This document shows, in pieces, positions 15,325-23,513 of a stretch of 64,000 bases of DNA (its first letter is position 1; every line of letters begins with the position of its first letter). Position numbers and translations under genes: made by a program. The notes below the pieces were generated by a model. The model was not told where the DNA came from and searched no databases. It saw nothing but the letters and a program-made list of their open reading frames with translations. Location: positions 8,965,001 through 9,029,000 of the forward strand of contig NZ_JAMZEC010000001.1 in the NCBI RefSeq assembly GCF_024172185.1. The letters run 5' to 3'. The stretch is from Nonomuraea roseoviolacea subsp. carminata (GTDB lineage Bacteria > Actinomycetota > Actinomycetes > Streptosporangiales > Streptosporangiaceae).

Positions 15325-15957
15325 ATGACGACTCCACCGATGAGCGGCCGCAAGGCCCAGGCCGCGCGCAACGACGAGCTGATCCTGCAGGCGGCGCGGG
15401 CGGTCTTCACCGCCGACCCGGGCGCGCCGATCGCGGCGGTGGCCGAACGGGCCGGCGTCGGGATCAGCGCACTCTACCGGCGCTACCCCAGCAAGGAGGA
15501 CCTGCTGCGCAAGCTGTGCCTCGACGGGCTGCACCTCTACATCGCGGTGTCGGAGAAGGCGCTGGACGACCAGGGCGACCCCTGGGAGGCGTTCGCCGGC
15601 TACATGCGCGGCATCGTGGACGCCGACAGCAGCTCGCTGACCATCAAGCTGGCCGGCACCTTCCAGCCCACTCCGGAGCTGGGGGCGGCGGCGGTGCGGG
15701 CCTCCGAGCTGGCCACGCGGATCCACGCGCGGGCCGTGGAGGCGGGGGTGCTGCGGCCGGACGTGACGACGGCGGACATCGCGCTGCTGTTCGAGCAGAT
15801 GGCGTCGGTCAAGCTGGGCGACGACGAGCGTACGGGGCAGCTCCGGCACCGGTACCTGGCGCTGCTGCTGGACGCCCTGCGCCGCCCCGCCTCCCACGCC
15901 GCCCTGCCGGGCCCGGCCCCGGAGGACGCCGAACTCTCGGCCCGCTGGGTCCCCTGA
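15325..15957 (+). CDS. TetR-family regulator (divergent from sugar importer)
   Basis: A 210-residue protein. The HTH is RNDELILQAARAVFTADPGA, PIAAVAERAGVGISALYRRY, PSKEDLLRKLCLDGLH. The C-terminal ligand-binding domain resembles the SbtR-like group. The ATG at 15325 is preceded by TATAGT at the leaderless distance. Divergence from the binding-protein gene and the inverted repeat over its own promoter make it the best candidate for regulating the importer, though the importer's own promoter cannot be fixed precisely. Confidence 0.88.
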   Translation: MTTPPMSGRKAQAARNDELILQAARAVFTADPGAPIAAVAERAGVGISALYRRYPSKEDLLRKLCLDGLHLYIAVSEKALDDQGDPWEAFAGYMRGIVDADSSSLTIKLAGTFQPTPELGAAAVRASELATRIHARAVEAGVLRPDVTTADIALLFEQMASVKLGDDERTGQLRHRYLALLLDALRRPASHAALPGPAPEDAELSARWVP

Positions 15958-16198
15958 CCGCCTTCCCCTCTGCCGACCCGCCACCGCCCCGAGCCTTCGC
16001 CCGTCCCCCTCCCGAGCCCCGCCACCTACCGCCCTCTCGCGCGTCCCGTTCGCGCTAGGGTGCCGCCACCGTCCGCCCTCTCGCCGGTCCCGACGCCGCC
16101 TCCCGGCTCCCCTCCCCCTGAGAGACGCGAGCCCGCCGAGAGGGCAAGGCACGTCAGGCGGCAAGGCGTCACGGTGAGGGCGGGTGAAGGGCGGCGGA
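15958..16198. other. Pyrimidine-rich spacer with short direct repeats
   Basis: About 240 bp between convergent genes, with the plus strand strongly C/T-biased at about 15960-16130. The direct repeat CCGCCCTCTCGC occurs twice in the middle part. No coding frame is supported. The end near 16155-16201 weakly echoes the 3' end of the CitE-like gene (GTCAGGCGG / ATCAGGCGG). Confidence 0.5.
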
Positions 16199-17077
16199 TC
16201 AGGCGGTTGGCGGGGCGAGGTGGCGGGCCAGAGCCAGGGTGCGGCGGGCGCGGGCCACGATCGGGGCGTCCACGAAGCGGCCGTCCGGCAGCGCGACGGC
16301 CCCCAGCCCCTCGCGCTCCGCCCGCTCGGCCGCCTCGGCGATCTCCGCGGCCCGGGCCGTCTCCTCCTCGGTCGGCGTGAAGGCCCGCCGGATCACCGGG
16401 ATCTGGCGCGGGTGGATGGCCGCCCGGCCGAACATCCCGATCGCCCGCCCCGCGGCGCACGACGCCAGCAGCCCCTCCTCGTCCCGTACGTTCGGATAGA
16501 CCGACATGGGCACGGGCGGCAGGCACGCCGCGGCGGCGGCCAGCACGACCTGGAGGCGGAGCTGGTTGAGGGCGGCGACGTCGGTGACCGACAGCTCGGC
16601 GGACAGGTCCTGCTCCCCCAGCGCCACACCGGCCACCCGCGGGTGGGCGGCGACGGCCGAGGCCGCCAGGACCCCCGCGGCCGACTCCAGCACCGCGTAC
16701 GCGGGCGCGGGGCAGTCGCCGAGCGCGTCCAGGACCGCGGCCGACTCGACCTTGGGCAGGCGGAGGCCGTCGAGCCCGGGCAGCCCGGCGAGCGCGGCCA
16801 CGTCGTCGCGGCCTCGCGGCGTGGTCAGGTCGTTGACCCGCACGTGCACGGCCACGTCCCCAGGATCGGACGCCCGCTCGCGCAGGTAGGCGGCGGCGTT
16901 GGCGCGGGCCTCGTCCTTGCGGGCGGGCGCGACCGCGTCCTCCAAGTCGATGATCACCACGTCCGCGCCCGAGGCGGCGGCCTTGGCGAACCGCTCCGGC
17001 CGGTCCCCCGGCACGTACAGCCAGGAGACGGCGGGCACTCCGGACGCCGGGGACGTCACGCGATCACGGGACGTCAT
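16199..17077 (-). CDS. CitE-like (HpcH/HpaI aldolase/citrate lyase family) protein
   Basis: A 292-residue TIM-barrel protein with the CitE signatures SWLYVPGDRPERFAKAAASG, DVVIIDLEDAVAPARKDEAR, LPKVES, VLESAAGV, VALGEQDLSAELSV and PPVPMSVYPNVRDEEGLL. The metal-binding Glu and Asp positions (E in LES, D in GEQDL) are visible. Stand-alone CitE proteins cleave or hydrolyse malyl-CoA-type thioesters. Its start codon overlaps the stop of the CoA-transferase gene (ATGA at 17074-17077), so the pair probably processes one acyl-CoA intermediate: the transferase activates an acid and the lyase acts on the CoA ester. The substrate is unknown. Confidence 0.87.
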   Translation of the reverse strand: MTSRDRVTSPASGVPAVSWLYVPGDRPERFAKAAASGADVVIIDLEDAVAPARKDEARANAAAYLRERASDPGDVAVHVRVNDLTTPRGRDDVAALAGLPGLDGLRLPKVESAAVLDALGDCPAPAYAVLESAAGVLAASAVAAHPRVAGVALGEQDLSAELSVTDVAALNQLRLQVVLAAAAACLPPVPMSVYPNVRDEEGLLASCAAGRAIGMFGRAAIHPRQIPVIRRAFTPTEEETARAAEIAEAAERAEREGLGAVALPDGRFVDAPIVARARRTLALARHLAPPTA

Positions 17078-18261
17078 GCGATCACGCCCTTCTCGCGCAG
17101 CCCGGCGATGTCCTCGGCCCCGTAGGCCAGCTCCGCCAGCACCTCGTCGGTGTCGTGTCCCAGCGGCCGGCCCGGCCAGCGCACCTCGCCGGGCGTGTCC
17201 GAGAGCCGGAACAGCACGTTCTGCATGGTCACCGAGCCCAGCTCCTCGTCCGGCAGCTCGACGAACGTCCCCAGGGCCGCGTACTGCGGGTCGCGGGCGA
17301 TGTCCCGGACGTCGTAGATGGGGGCGACCGCCGCCTCCGCCTCCTCGAAGCGGGCGATGACCTCGTCGGCGTCTCGGGCGGCGATCCAGGTGGCGACGGC
17401 CTCGTCCAGCTCGTCCACGTGCGCGACCCGGCCGGCCCCGCTGGAGAACCACGGCTGCGCCACCAGGTCGGCCCGGCCGACGAGCGTGACGACGCGCTCG
17501 GCGACCGCCTGGGCGCTGGTGGACACGGCCAGCCAGCGGCCGTCCCGGGTGCGGTAGGTGTTGCGGGGCGCGTTGCTGCTGGAGCGGTTGCCGGTGCGTC
17601 GCGGCACGGCGCCGAGCGCCTTGTAGGCGCTCATCTGCGGGCCGAGCAGGCCGAGGATCGGCTCGATGATCGCCATGTCGACGACCTGCCCGCGTCCGGT
17701 CCGCTCGCGCGCGTGCAGCGCCACCATGATCGCGTACGACATGGCGAGGCCGGCGATGCCGTCGGCCAGCGCGAGCGGCGGCAGCGTGGGCGGCCCCTCG
17801 GGCTCGCCGGTCATGGCCGCGAACCCGCTCATCGCCTCGGCCAGCGTCCCGAACCCGGGACGCCGGGCCATCGGGCCGCTCTGCCCGAAGCCGGTCATGC
17901 GGGCGACGATCAGCCGGGGGTTGAGCTCCAGCAGGTCCTTGGGGTCGAGGTTCCAGCGCTCCAGCGTGCCGGGGCGGAAGTTCTCGACGAGCACGTCGGA
18001 ACGGGCGGCCAGGCGGCGCAGGATCTCCTGGCCCTCGGGGCGCGACAGGTCGATCGCGGCGGCGCGCTTGTTGCGCGACAGGGACTTCCACCACAGGCCG
18101 ACGCCGTCCACCGAGGCGCCGTGCCCGCGCGACGGGTCGCCGCGCCGGGGGTGCTCGATCTTGATCACGTCGGCGCCGAAGTCGCCCAGCATCATCGCGG
18201 CCGAGGGGCCGGCGAACAGCGTGGCGGCGTCGATGACCCGCAGGTCGGCGAGGCTCGTCAT
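17074..18261 (-). CDS. Family III CoA-transferase (CaiB/BaiF type)
   Basis: A 395-residue protein opening LADLRVIDAATLFAGPSAAM with the classical start of family III CoA-transferases. It has DFGADVIKIEHPRRGDPSRG, SLSRNKRAAAIDLSRPEGQE, DVLVENFRPGTLERW, and GRGQVVDMAIIE, where the conserved catalytic Asp follows VV. The C-terminal part has the YDVRDIARDPQY loop. It moves CoA between carboxylic acids, probably feeding the downstream CitE-like lyase. The message looks leaderless: -35 TTGACC (18291-18296, minus), 16-nt spacer, -10 TACGTT, 7 nt to ATG. A palindrome over the -10 indicates control by the divergent GntR regulator. Confidence 0.9.
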   Translation of the reverse strand: MTSLADLRVIDAATLFAGPSAAMMLGDFGADVIKIEHPRRGDPSRGHGASVDGVGLWWKSLSRNKRAAAIDLSRPEGQEILRRLAARSDVLVENFRPGTLERWNLDPKDLLELNPRLIVARMTGFGQSGPMARRPGFGTLAEAMSGFAAMTGEPEGPPTLPPLALADGIAGLAMSYAIMVALHARERTGRGQVVDMAIIEPILGLLGPQMSAYKALGAVPRRTGNRSSSNAPRNTYRTRDGRWLAVSTSAQAVAERVVTLVGRADLVAQPWFSSGAGRVAHVDELDEAVATWIAARDADEVIARFEEAEAAVAPIYDVRDIARDPQYAALGTFVELPDEELGSVTMQNVLFRLSDTPGEVRWPGRPLGHDTDEVLAELAYGAEDIAGLREKGVIA

Positions 18262-18263
18262 GT

Positions 18264-18278
18264 CTTATAACGTATAAG
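18264..18278. promoter_or_regulatory. GntR-type palindromic operator over the CoA-transferase -10 box
   Basis: CTTATA (18264-18269), ACG, TATAAG (18273-18278): a perfect 6-bp palindrome with a 3-bp centre, AT-rich in a GC-rich genome. It overlaps the minus-strand -10 (plus AACGTA, 18269-18274) of the CoA-transferase gene, whose -35 is at 18291-18296. Confidence 0.7.
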
Positions 18279-18326
18279 AAATAGGTTCCAGGTCAACCGC
18301 CGGCCCTCGTGCGAGAGACTGAGGGC

Positions 18327-19004
18327 ATGCCCAGCTCCGATCCGCGCCCCTCCGTGACCCCGCCCATGAGCAAGGCGGACTACGTCTACGGCGTGCTGGC
18401 CGAGGAGATCCGCTCCGCCCGCATCCCGGGCGGCACCGCGCTGCGCGCGGCGGCGATCGCGCGCCGCCTCGGGGTGTCGGTCACGCCCGTCCGCGAGGCG
18501 CTGCGCCGGCTCGAGAAGGACCGGCTGATCAGCTACGAGGCCCACCACGGCGCCACGGTGGTCGACCTCGGCGACGACGCGCTGGAGGAGTTCTACGGCC
18601 TGCGCGCGGTGGTCGAGGGCCTCGGGGCCCGGCTGGCCGCCACCCGGATCACGCCCGAGGAGCTCGGCTGGCTGCGCGAGCTGCACGCCGCGATGGCCCG
18701 CGACGCGGCCGGGGGGCGGCTCGACCGGCTCGGCGAGCAGAGCCGGCACTTCCACCTGCGCATCGCCGACATCGGCGGCCCCGCCTTCCTGGGGCAGCAC
18801 GCGCGGGCGGTGCACGACAGCTTCCCGGTGCCCGCCACCGCCTCGCTGTGGCTCGACCCGGGCCAGGTGCCGCACCAGCTGGAGGCGCACGAGGGCATCC
18901 TGGACGCGCTGGAGCGCGGCGACGGCGCCGACGCCGAACGGCTCATGATCGAGCACGTGCGACGGGCGGGCGACCACCGCCGCGACCACCCCCCGACCGG
19001 CTGA
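18327..19004 (+). CDS. GntR-family regulator, FCD type
   Basis: A 225-residue protein. The winged HTH is KADYVYGVLAEEIRSARIPG, GTALRAAAIARRLGVSVTPV, REALRRLEKDRLISYEAHHG. It is followed by an all-helical FCD domain with the metal/ligand residues spread over FYGLRAVVEGLGARL, RHFHLRIADIGG and HEGILDALERGD. It is divergent from the CoA-transferase/CitE-like operon and shares its operator region, so it is very probably the local repressor responding to a carboxylic-acid metabolite. Start at 18327 (MPSSDPRPSVTPPMSKADYV); an in-frame ATG 6 codons upstream exists. Confidence 0.88.
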   Translation: MPSSDPRPSVTPPMSKADYVYGVLAEEIRSARIPGGTALRAAAIARRLGVSVTPVREALRRLEKDRLISYEAHHGATVVDLGDDALEEFYGLRAVVEGLGARLAATRITPEELGWLRELHAAMARDAAGGRLDRLGEQSRHFHLRIADIGGPAFLGQHARAVHDSFPVPATASLWLDPGQVPHQLEAHEGILDALERGDGADAERLMIEHVRRAGDHRRDHPPTG

Positions 19005-19046
19005 CCCGCCGTCCGGCCTGACCGGCCGCCGCGTCCGGCCGGCCGG

Positions 19047-19895
19047 TCAGGTGGTGAGCGCGGTGAGCTCGGCGCGGATGCCGTCCAGCACGGCCGGGGT
19101 CTCCGCGACGTCGTGGGCCGAGCGCGACAGCCGGGCGAACGCCTCCTCGTGCGCCTCCACCGTCCCGGGGTCGTCCACCACGGTCGAGCCGTGCAGCAGG
19201 TGCAGCACCAGCACGCCCGGCCGGTCCCGCCCGGCGAATCCCAGCAGCGTGAACGGTGGCCCGTGATAGAGGTGGCCGGTCTCGGTGCACGGGCGGGCCA
19301 CCTGGACGGCGACCCCGGGCCGCCGGGCCGCCGCCGCGATCGCGTCGACCTGCGCGACCCGGTCCGCCGGGCACGCCAGCGGCGGGTCGAGCAGCGCCCT
19401 GCGGTCCACGACCGCCCGCACGAGCGGGCCGCCGTCGCGGTCGAGCAGCTCCTGCCTGCGCAGGATCGTCCCGGCTCCGGCCTGGACCTGCTGGGACGTC
19501 ATGCCCGGATGCCCGCAGGCGCGGACCGTGGCCTCGGCGTACGCGGGCGTCTGGAGCAGGGCGGGGACGAACATGGGCGCGTACGCGTCGACCCGCGCGG
19601 CCTCGTCCTCCAGCGCCAGGAACCGCGACAGCCACAGCGGGATCTCCGGCGCGTCGAACCAGCCGGGCCGCCGCTCGCCGCGCAGCAGCGCCAGCACGTG
19701 CCGGCGCTGGGCGGCGTCGTGCACGCCGTACAGCTCCAGCAGGGTGTCGGTGGTGGACTCGCGCGGCGCGACGTGCCCGTGCTCGACGCGGTACACCGTG
19801 GAGGTGTTCAGCCCGGCGGCGTCGGCGGCGGTCTTCATGGACAGCCCGCGGGCGTGCCGCAACGCGGCCAGCCGCGCCGCCACGATCGTATGCAT
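19047..19895 (-). CDS. XRE-family regulator with DUF5753 domain
   Basis: A 282-residue protein. The N-terminal HTH_31 domain is AARLAALRHARGLSMKTAAD, AAGLNTSTVYRVEHGHVAPR, residues about 5-60. The DUF5753 domain follows, with markers RPGWFDAPEIPLWLSRFLAL, MFVPALLQTPAYAEA and ILRRQELLDRDGGPLVRAVV. These actinomycete regulators usually pair with a small DUF397 protein. None is adjacent; instead a divergent, unrelated gene follows. The start is set at ATG 19895, just where the HTH begins, with GGGGGATT upstream. The start codon lies inside the palindrome CGTATGCATACG (19887-19898), suggesting autoregulation. Confidence 0.88.
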   Translation of the reverse strand: MHTIVAARLAALRHARGLSMKTAADAAGLNTSTVYRVEHGHVAPRESTTDTLLELYGVHDAAQRRHVLALLRGERRPGWFDAPEIPLWLSRFLALEDEAARVDAYAPMFVPALLQTPAYAEATVRACGHPGMTSQQVQAGAGTILRRQELLDRDGGPLVRAVVDRRALLDPPLACPADRVAQVDAIAAAARRPGVAVQVARPCTETGHLYHGPPFTLLGFAGRDRPGVLVLHLLHGSTVVDDPGTVEAHEEAFARLSRSAHDVAETPAVLDGIRAELTALTT

Positions 19896-20012
19896 ACGTC
19901 GAATCCCCCACGCCGGCGAGCAGGAACCAGGCCGGGACCTGGTGTGTTGCAACATACTCGCGCTTGATGCACGATGGCCACCACTTGATCCAGACCAGTC
20001 ATGCATACGCCG
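19887..20012. promoter_or_regulatory. Divergent control region with repeated ATGCATACG sites
   Basis: Contains the 12-bp palindrome CGTATGCATACG (19887-19898) over the XRE start, a second copy of its right part (ATGCATACGCCG, 20001-20012, one mismatch to 19890-19901) close to the divergent gene, and the 10-bp palindrome TGTTGCAACA (19945-19954) between them. Confidence 0.55.
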
Positions 20013-20031
20013 ACCGGGAAGGTCCCACGCC

Positions 20032-20772
20032 GTGGCCTACACGTGGATGCTGCGCCCCGACTACCGGACTCCCCCGGCGCCCGTGGGCGAGGGCGTCCCC
20101 GCGGGCCCGTGGCGCCACGCCGACAACGGCCAGGTGATGAACGGCGTCTACGAGCGTTTCCTGCCCGGCCGGCGGATCGAGGTGGTGGCGATCTGGTACG
20201 GCTACGTGCTGAGCCGCTGCGACGGCCCGCGCATGCCCCGCTTCACCAGCCCCCTCGTCTCGGCCTGGAACCCGGTGCTGGCCCAGGGCCTGACGGCCGG
20301 GCCGACGGCGCCGTCGCCGTACCGGGACGAGCGCTGGTGCGACCGGTGGATCGCCGAGGCGCTGCTGTACGGGCGCAAGCCCTTCGGGGTGTTCACGCTG
20401 CCGGTGGAGGAGGCGATGCGCTGGTTCGCCCGCAGCGGCGGCACCGCCCTGGTCTACCGGGCCCGGCACGCCGGCGAGGGGCTGGTGCGGGTGGTGGCGG
20501 GGTCGTCGGAGCCGTACGGGCGGCTGTTCGACATGGACGCGCTGATCGCGGACTACCGGCGGGCGCTGCCGGGCGACCTGGGCGAGGAGGAGGCGGAGGC
20601 GCTCGCCGCGCACCGGGCGTCCTCCCCCGCGCTCGGCTACGTGCTGAGCGACGACGCGGAGGGCTCGTTCCGGCGGGCGCCGCTGTCGGTGCGCGGGCTC
20701 ACGCTGGGCTATCCGCCGCCCGAGACGGCGGCGCGCATCCTCGCCGAGAAGGGTGCCAGGATAGGGGTGTGA
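20032..20772 (+). CDS. Conserved hypothetical protein, 246 residues
   Basis: I do not recognise this protein. It opens VAYTWMLRPDYRTPPAPVGE. It is soluble, rich in aromatic residues in its first half (RFLPGRRIEVVAIWYGYVLS; RWCDRWIAEALLYGRKPFGV), and has no signal peptide or membrane helix. The GTG start at 20032 is supported by GAAGG about 9 nt upstream. Its stop overlaps the GTG of the HAD hydrolase (GTGA, 20769-20772), so the two are coupled. Upstream it is divergent from the XRE/DUF5753 regulator with shared repeated sites. Function unknown. Confidence 0.7.
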   Translation: MAYTWMLRPDYRTPPAPVGEGVPAGPWRHADNGQVMNGVYERFLPGRRIEVVAIWYGYVLSRCDGPRMPRFTSPLVSAWNPVLAQGLTAGPTAPSPYRDERWCDRWIAEALLYGRKPFGVFTLPVEEAMRWFARSGGTALVYRARHAGEGLVRVVAGSSEPYGRLFDMDALIADYRRALPGDLGEEEAEALAAHRASSPALGYVLSDDAEGSFRRAPLSVRGLTLGYPPPETAARILAEKGARIGV

Positions 20773-21467
20773 TCCGCGGCGTCCTGCTCGACCTCGACGG
20801 CACCCTCCTCGACCACCGCTCGGCGGCCGACACGGCGGTCATCGACTGGGTGTCCGCCCACGCTCCCGGCCATCCGCGCCTGGCCGAGGTCGCCGCGCTG
20901 TGGCAGGCGCTGGAGGAGCCGCACCTGCGTGCCTGGCACGCGGGCGAGTGCACGCTGGAGGAGCAGCGCCGCCGGCGGATCCGGGCGCTGTGCGTGGAAC
21001 TGGCCGTCGCCGTTCCGGACGACCTCGACGCGGCGTTCGGCGCGTACGCCAGCCGCTACCGGCAGAGCTGGAGCGCCTACCCGGACGCGGCGGAGGCGGT
21101 GGCGGCGCTGGAGGGATTCCGGCTGGGGGTGCTGACGAACGGCTCGCAGCGCATGCAGGAGGCGAAGGTCCGGGCGATCGGCCTCGACGGGCGGGTCGGG
21201 CCGGTGCTGACGGGCGAGGTGCTGGACGGGCACTACAAGCCGGCCCCGGGCTCCTACACGGCCGCTGCGCGGGCGCTCGGGCTGGCGCCGGGCGAGGTGC
21301 TGCTGGTGGGCGACGACGTGGTCAACGACGTGACGGCGCCGGCGGCGGCCGGGATGCGGTCGGTGTGGCTCGACCGCCTCGGGGTGCAGCCGCCGCCCGC
21401 GGGGTTCCCGCGGATCACGTCGCTGGCCGAACTGCCGGCTCTGGCCCGCCGCCTGCCCACGGTCTGA
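20769..21467 (+). CDS. HAD-superfamily hydrolase
   Basis: A 232-residue HAD enzyme with cap domain. Motif I is LLDLDGTLLDH (Asp nucleophile), motif II LTNGSQ, motif III Lys in HYKPAPGSY, and motif IV LLVGDDVVNDVTAP. Length and the C1-type helical cap (residues about 16-90) are typical of small-molecule phosphatases such as phosphoglycolate phosphatase or YjjG-like nucleotidases. The substrate is not predictable. The GTG start overlaps the previous stop by 4 bp. Confidence 0.88.
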   Translation: MIRGVLLDLDGTLLDHRSAADTAVIDWVSAHAPGHPRLAEVAALWQALEEPHLRAWHAGECTLEEQRRRRIRALCVELAVAVPDDLDAAFGAYASRYRQSWSAYPDAAEAVAALEGFRLGVLTNGSQRMQEAKVRAIGLDGRVGPVLTGEVLDGHYKPAPGSYTAAARALGLAPGEVLLVGDDVVNDVTAPAAAGMRSVWLDRLGVQPPPAGFPRITSLAELPALARRLPTV

Positions 21468-21541
21468 GCCGCCCCGAGGCCGGGGCACGTACGCCTGGCG
21501 CCAGAAGCCCCCTTACGAGCGACCGGAGAGGGCTCGCGTCG

Positions 21542-22342
21542 TCAGGGGGCGACCTCGGACAGGGCCGAGGAGGCGAGGTCGAAGCCGCCTACGCAGGCGA
21601 GGTAGTCGCCCGTGGCGAGCGGGTCGCCCAGGTAGACGCCCCCCGCCTGCCGGACGAGCAGGGCGCCGGCCGCCACGTCCCACGGGTTGGCGCGCGTGCC
21701 GTACGCGGCGTCCGACCATCCGGCGGCGACGTGCGCGAGCTTGAGCGCGGCGCTGCCCACCCGGCGCACCGCCGAGAACGACGTCAGGAACCGGCCGTAG
21801 CGCCGCAGCGCGTCCTCGCCCTCGGCGGACATGTCGCGCGGCGTCGGGTAGCTCGTCAGCAGCATGGCCTCCCGGTCGCCGGTGGCGCCGGAACTGCGGA
21901 TGGGCGTGCCGTTGCACCACGCGCCCGCCGTGGAGGCGGTGAACTCGTCGTCGCGCACCGGGTCGTACACCACGCCCGCGACCAGCTCCCCGTCCACGGC
22001 GGCCGCGATCGACACGCAGAAGAACGGCAGCCCGGCGGCGAAGTTGGCGGTGCCGTCGATCGGGTCGACGTACCAGCGCAGCCGTCCGGAGCCGGTCGCC
22101 CCGCCCTCCTCGCCGAGGACGGCGCTGCCGGGCCAGCGGCCCTCGATGACGGCGCGGATGGTCTCCTCGGACGCCTTGTCGTGCTCGGTCACGGGGTCCT
22201 GGAAGTCGCGTTTGGTGGAGACCTCCGGCCGGGAGCGGAACGCCTTGCGCAGCCGCGGGCCGACCGCCCGGGCGGCCTCGACGGCCGTCTCCAGCAGCGC
22301 GTCGTGCGGGAACTGCGTGTCGTCGTGTGGCGTGGCGTTCAT
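21542..22342 (-). CDS. Inositol monophosphatase-family phosphatase
   Basis: A 266-residue protein of the IMPase/SuhB family. The metal site motif is RWYVDPIDGTANFAAGLPFF, preceded by VLGEEGGATGSGR (E-E of the GEE motif). The C-terminal motif is TRANPWDVAAGALLVRQAGG. It hydrolyses inositol phosphate, histidinol phosphate or related sugar phosphates with Mg2+. Members of this family also serve as histidinol phosphatase (HisN) in actinobacteria, so the exact substrate is open. Start ATG 22342 with GAGGGGGAG upstream. Convergent with the HAD gene. Confidence 0.88.
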   Translation of the reverse strand: MNATPHDDTQFPHDALLETAVEAARAVGPRLRKAFRSRPEVSTKRDFQDPVTEHDKASEETIRAVIEGRWPGSAVLGEEGGATGSGRLRWYVDPIDGTANFAAGLPFFCVSIAAAVDGELVAGVVYDPVRDDEFTASTAGAWCNGTPIRSSGATGDREAMLLTSYPTPRDMSAEGEDALRRYGRFLTSFSAVRRVGSAALKLAHVAAGWSDAAYGTRANPWDVAAGALLVRQAGGVYLGDPLATGDYLACVGGFDLASSALSEVAP

Positions 22343-22491
22343 GCCCGGCTCCCCCTCGGTGGCATCGGCGCCGCGGTGTCTCGACACCACGGTACGAGGA
22401 CTCCCCTGCCCATTCCCGGCGGGGCTCCCCCTCCGATCATGCCGTACGCGGCCCATGACCGCCGCATTTGTCTGGACATTATGACCTGCGT

Positions 22492-22504
22492 TAACCTGAT
22501 CAGC
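22492..22504 (+). promoter_or_regulatory. -10 element for leaderless GntR gene
   Basis: TAACCT (22492-22497), 7 nt before ATG 22505. A TTGTCT 18 nt upstream could be the -35. Confidence 0.5.
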
Positions 22505-23245
22505 ATGACCGCGAATCTGGCGATCGACCTGGACCGATCCAGCCCCGTGCCGCTCTATTTCCAGGTGGCCGAGCAGATCGCCGAAGCGATCCGGCGAGGC
22601 GACCTGGCGCCCGGCTCCCGGCTCGACAACGAGATCCTGCTGGCCGACAAGCTCGGCCTGTCGAGGCCCACCATCCGCCAGGCCATCCAGTATCTCGTGG
22701 ACAAGGGCCTGCTCGTGCGCAAGCGCGGCGTCGGCACCCAGGTGGTCCACGGCCAGGTCAAGCGGTCGGTCGAGCTGACCAGCCTGTACGACGACCTGCG
22801 CCGCGCGGGCCAGGAGCCGGCCACCCGGGTCATCGCCCTGGAGCCGCGGACCGTGGACGAGGAGATCGCGGCCATCCTCGGCCTGGAGCCGGGCGCCGAG
22901 GCGCTCTACCTGGAGCGGCTGCGGTTCGCGGCCGGCGAGCCGCTGGCCCTGCTGCACAACTGGCTGCCCCTCGGCCTGGCCCGGCTCGGCGCCACCGACC
23001 TGGAGACGCGCGGCCTGTACGAGCTGCTGCGCGGCGCGGGCGTGCGGATGCGGGTGGCCAACCAGCGCATCGGGGCCCGCGCGGCGGGCCAGAGCGAGGC
23101 GAAGCTGCTGGGCGAGCGGCGCGGGGCCCCGCTGCTCACCATGATCCGCACCACGTACGACGACCAGGGCCGCGCCGTCGAGCACGGCTCGCACGTCTAC
23201 CGCGCCTCGCACTACTCCCTGGAGGTCACGCTCATCGAGCGCTGA
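22505..23245 (+). CDS. GntR-family regulator, HutC/UTRA type
   Basis: A 246-residue protein. The winged HTH is SPVPLYFQVAEQIAEAIRRG, DLAPGSRLDNEILLADKLGL, SRPTIRQAIQYLVDKGLLVR, KRGVGTQVV. The C-terminal UTRA ligand-binding domain ends with EHGSHVYRASHYSLEV, the usual close of HutC-type regulators. Ligands of the group are sugars, sugar phosphates or amino-acid derivatives. No operon is obviously attached: it is divergent from the IMPase-family gene (162 bp apart), which may be its target. Confidence 0.88.
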   Translation: MTANLAIDLDRSSPVPLYFQVAEQIAEAIRRGDLAPGSRLDNEILLADKLGLSRPTIRQAIQYLVDKGLLVRKRGVGTQVVHGQVKRSVELTSLYDDLRRAGQEPATRVIALEPRTVDEEIAAILGLEPGAEALYLERLRFAAGEPLALLHNWLPLGLARLGATDLETRGLYELLRGAGVRMRVANQRIGARAAGQSEAKLLGERRGAPLLTMIRTTYDDQGRAVEHGSHVYRASHYSLEVTLIER

Positions 23246-23372
23246 CCTGCGGCGGAGTCGCCGATCGGGGCGCGGGCGAAATGCCCGCCGCCCCGGAGGC
23301 GTTGTTCCTGCCATAGGCATGGCGGCCCGTGGCAGCCCGCCGACACCGCCCCCGGGCCACCCGGAAGCCCGC

Positions 23373-23442
23373 GCGAGGAGCACCCGAGGACGCGAGGAGC
23401 ACCCGAGGACGGCCGGGCACCGCCCGAGGACCGCCCGAGGAC
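23373..23442. repeat. Two short tandem repeats in the MFS leader
   Basis: Two exact copies of GCGAGGAGCACCCGAGGAC (19 bp; 23373-23391 and 23392-23410), then two exact copies of CGCCCGAGGAC (11 bp; 23421-23431 and 23432-23442). The surrounding 23246-23513 holds no supported gene. Confidence 0.9.
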
Positions 23443-23513
23443 CGCCGCGGGGCCGTCTCAGACCGTGCCGAGCGCCGCCCCCGCGGGCGGCGGCCTTCAC
23501 GGAGGGAGGTCCC

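Noticed and set aside
16026..16526. Frame across the pyrimidine-rich spacer and CitE-like 3' end
   Set aside because: Low complexity and overlaps a clear gene in another frame; the spacer composition alone explains it.
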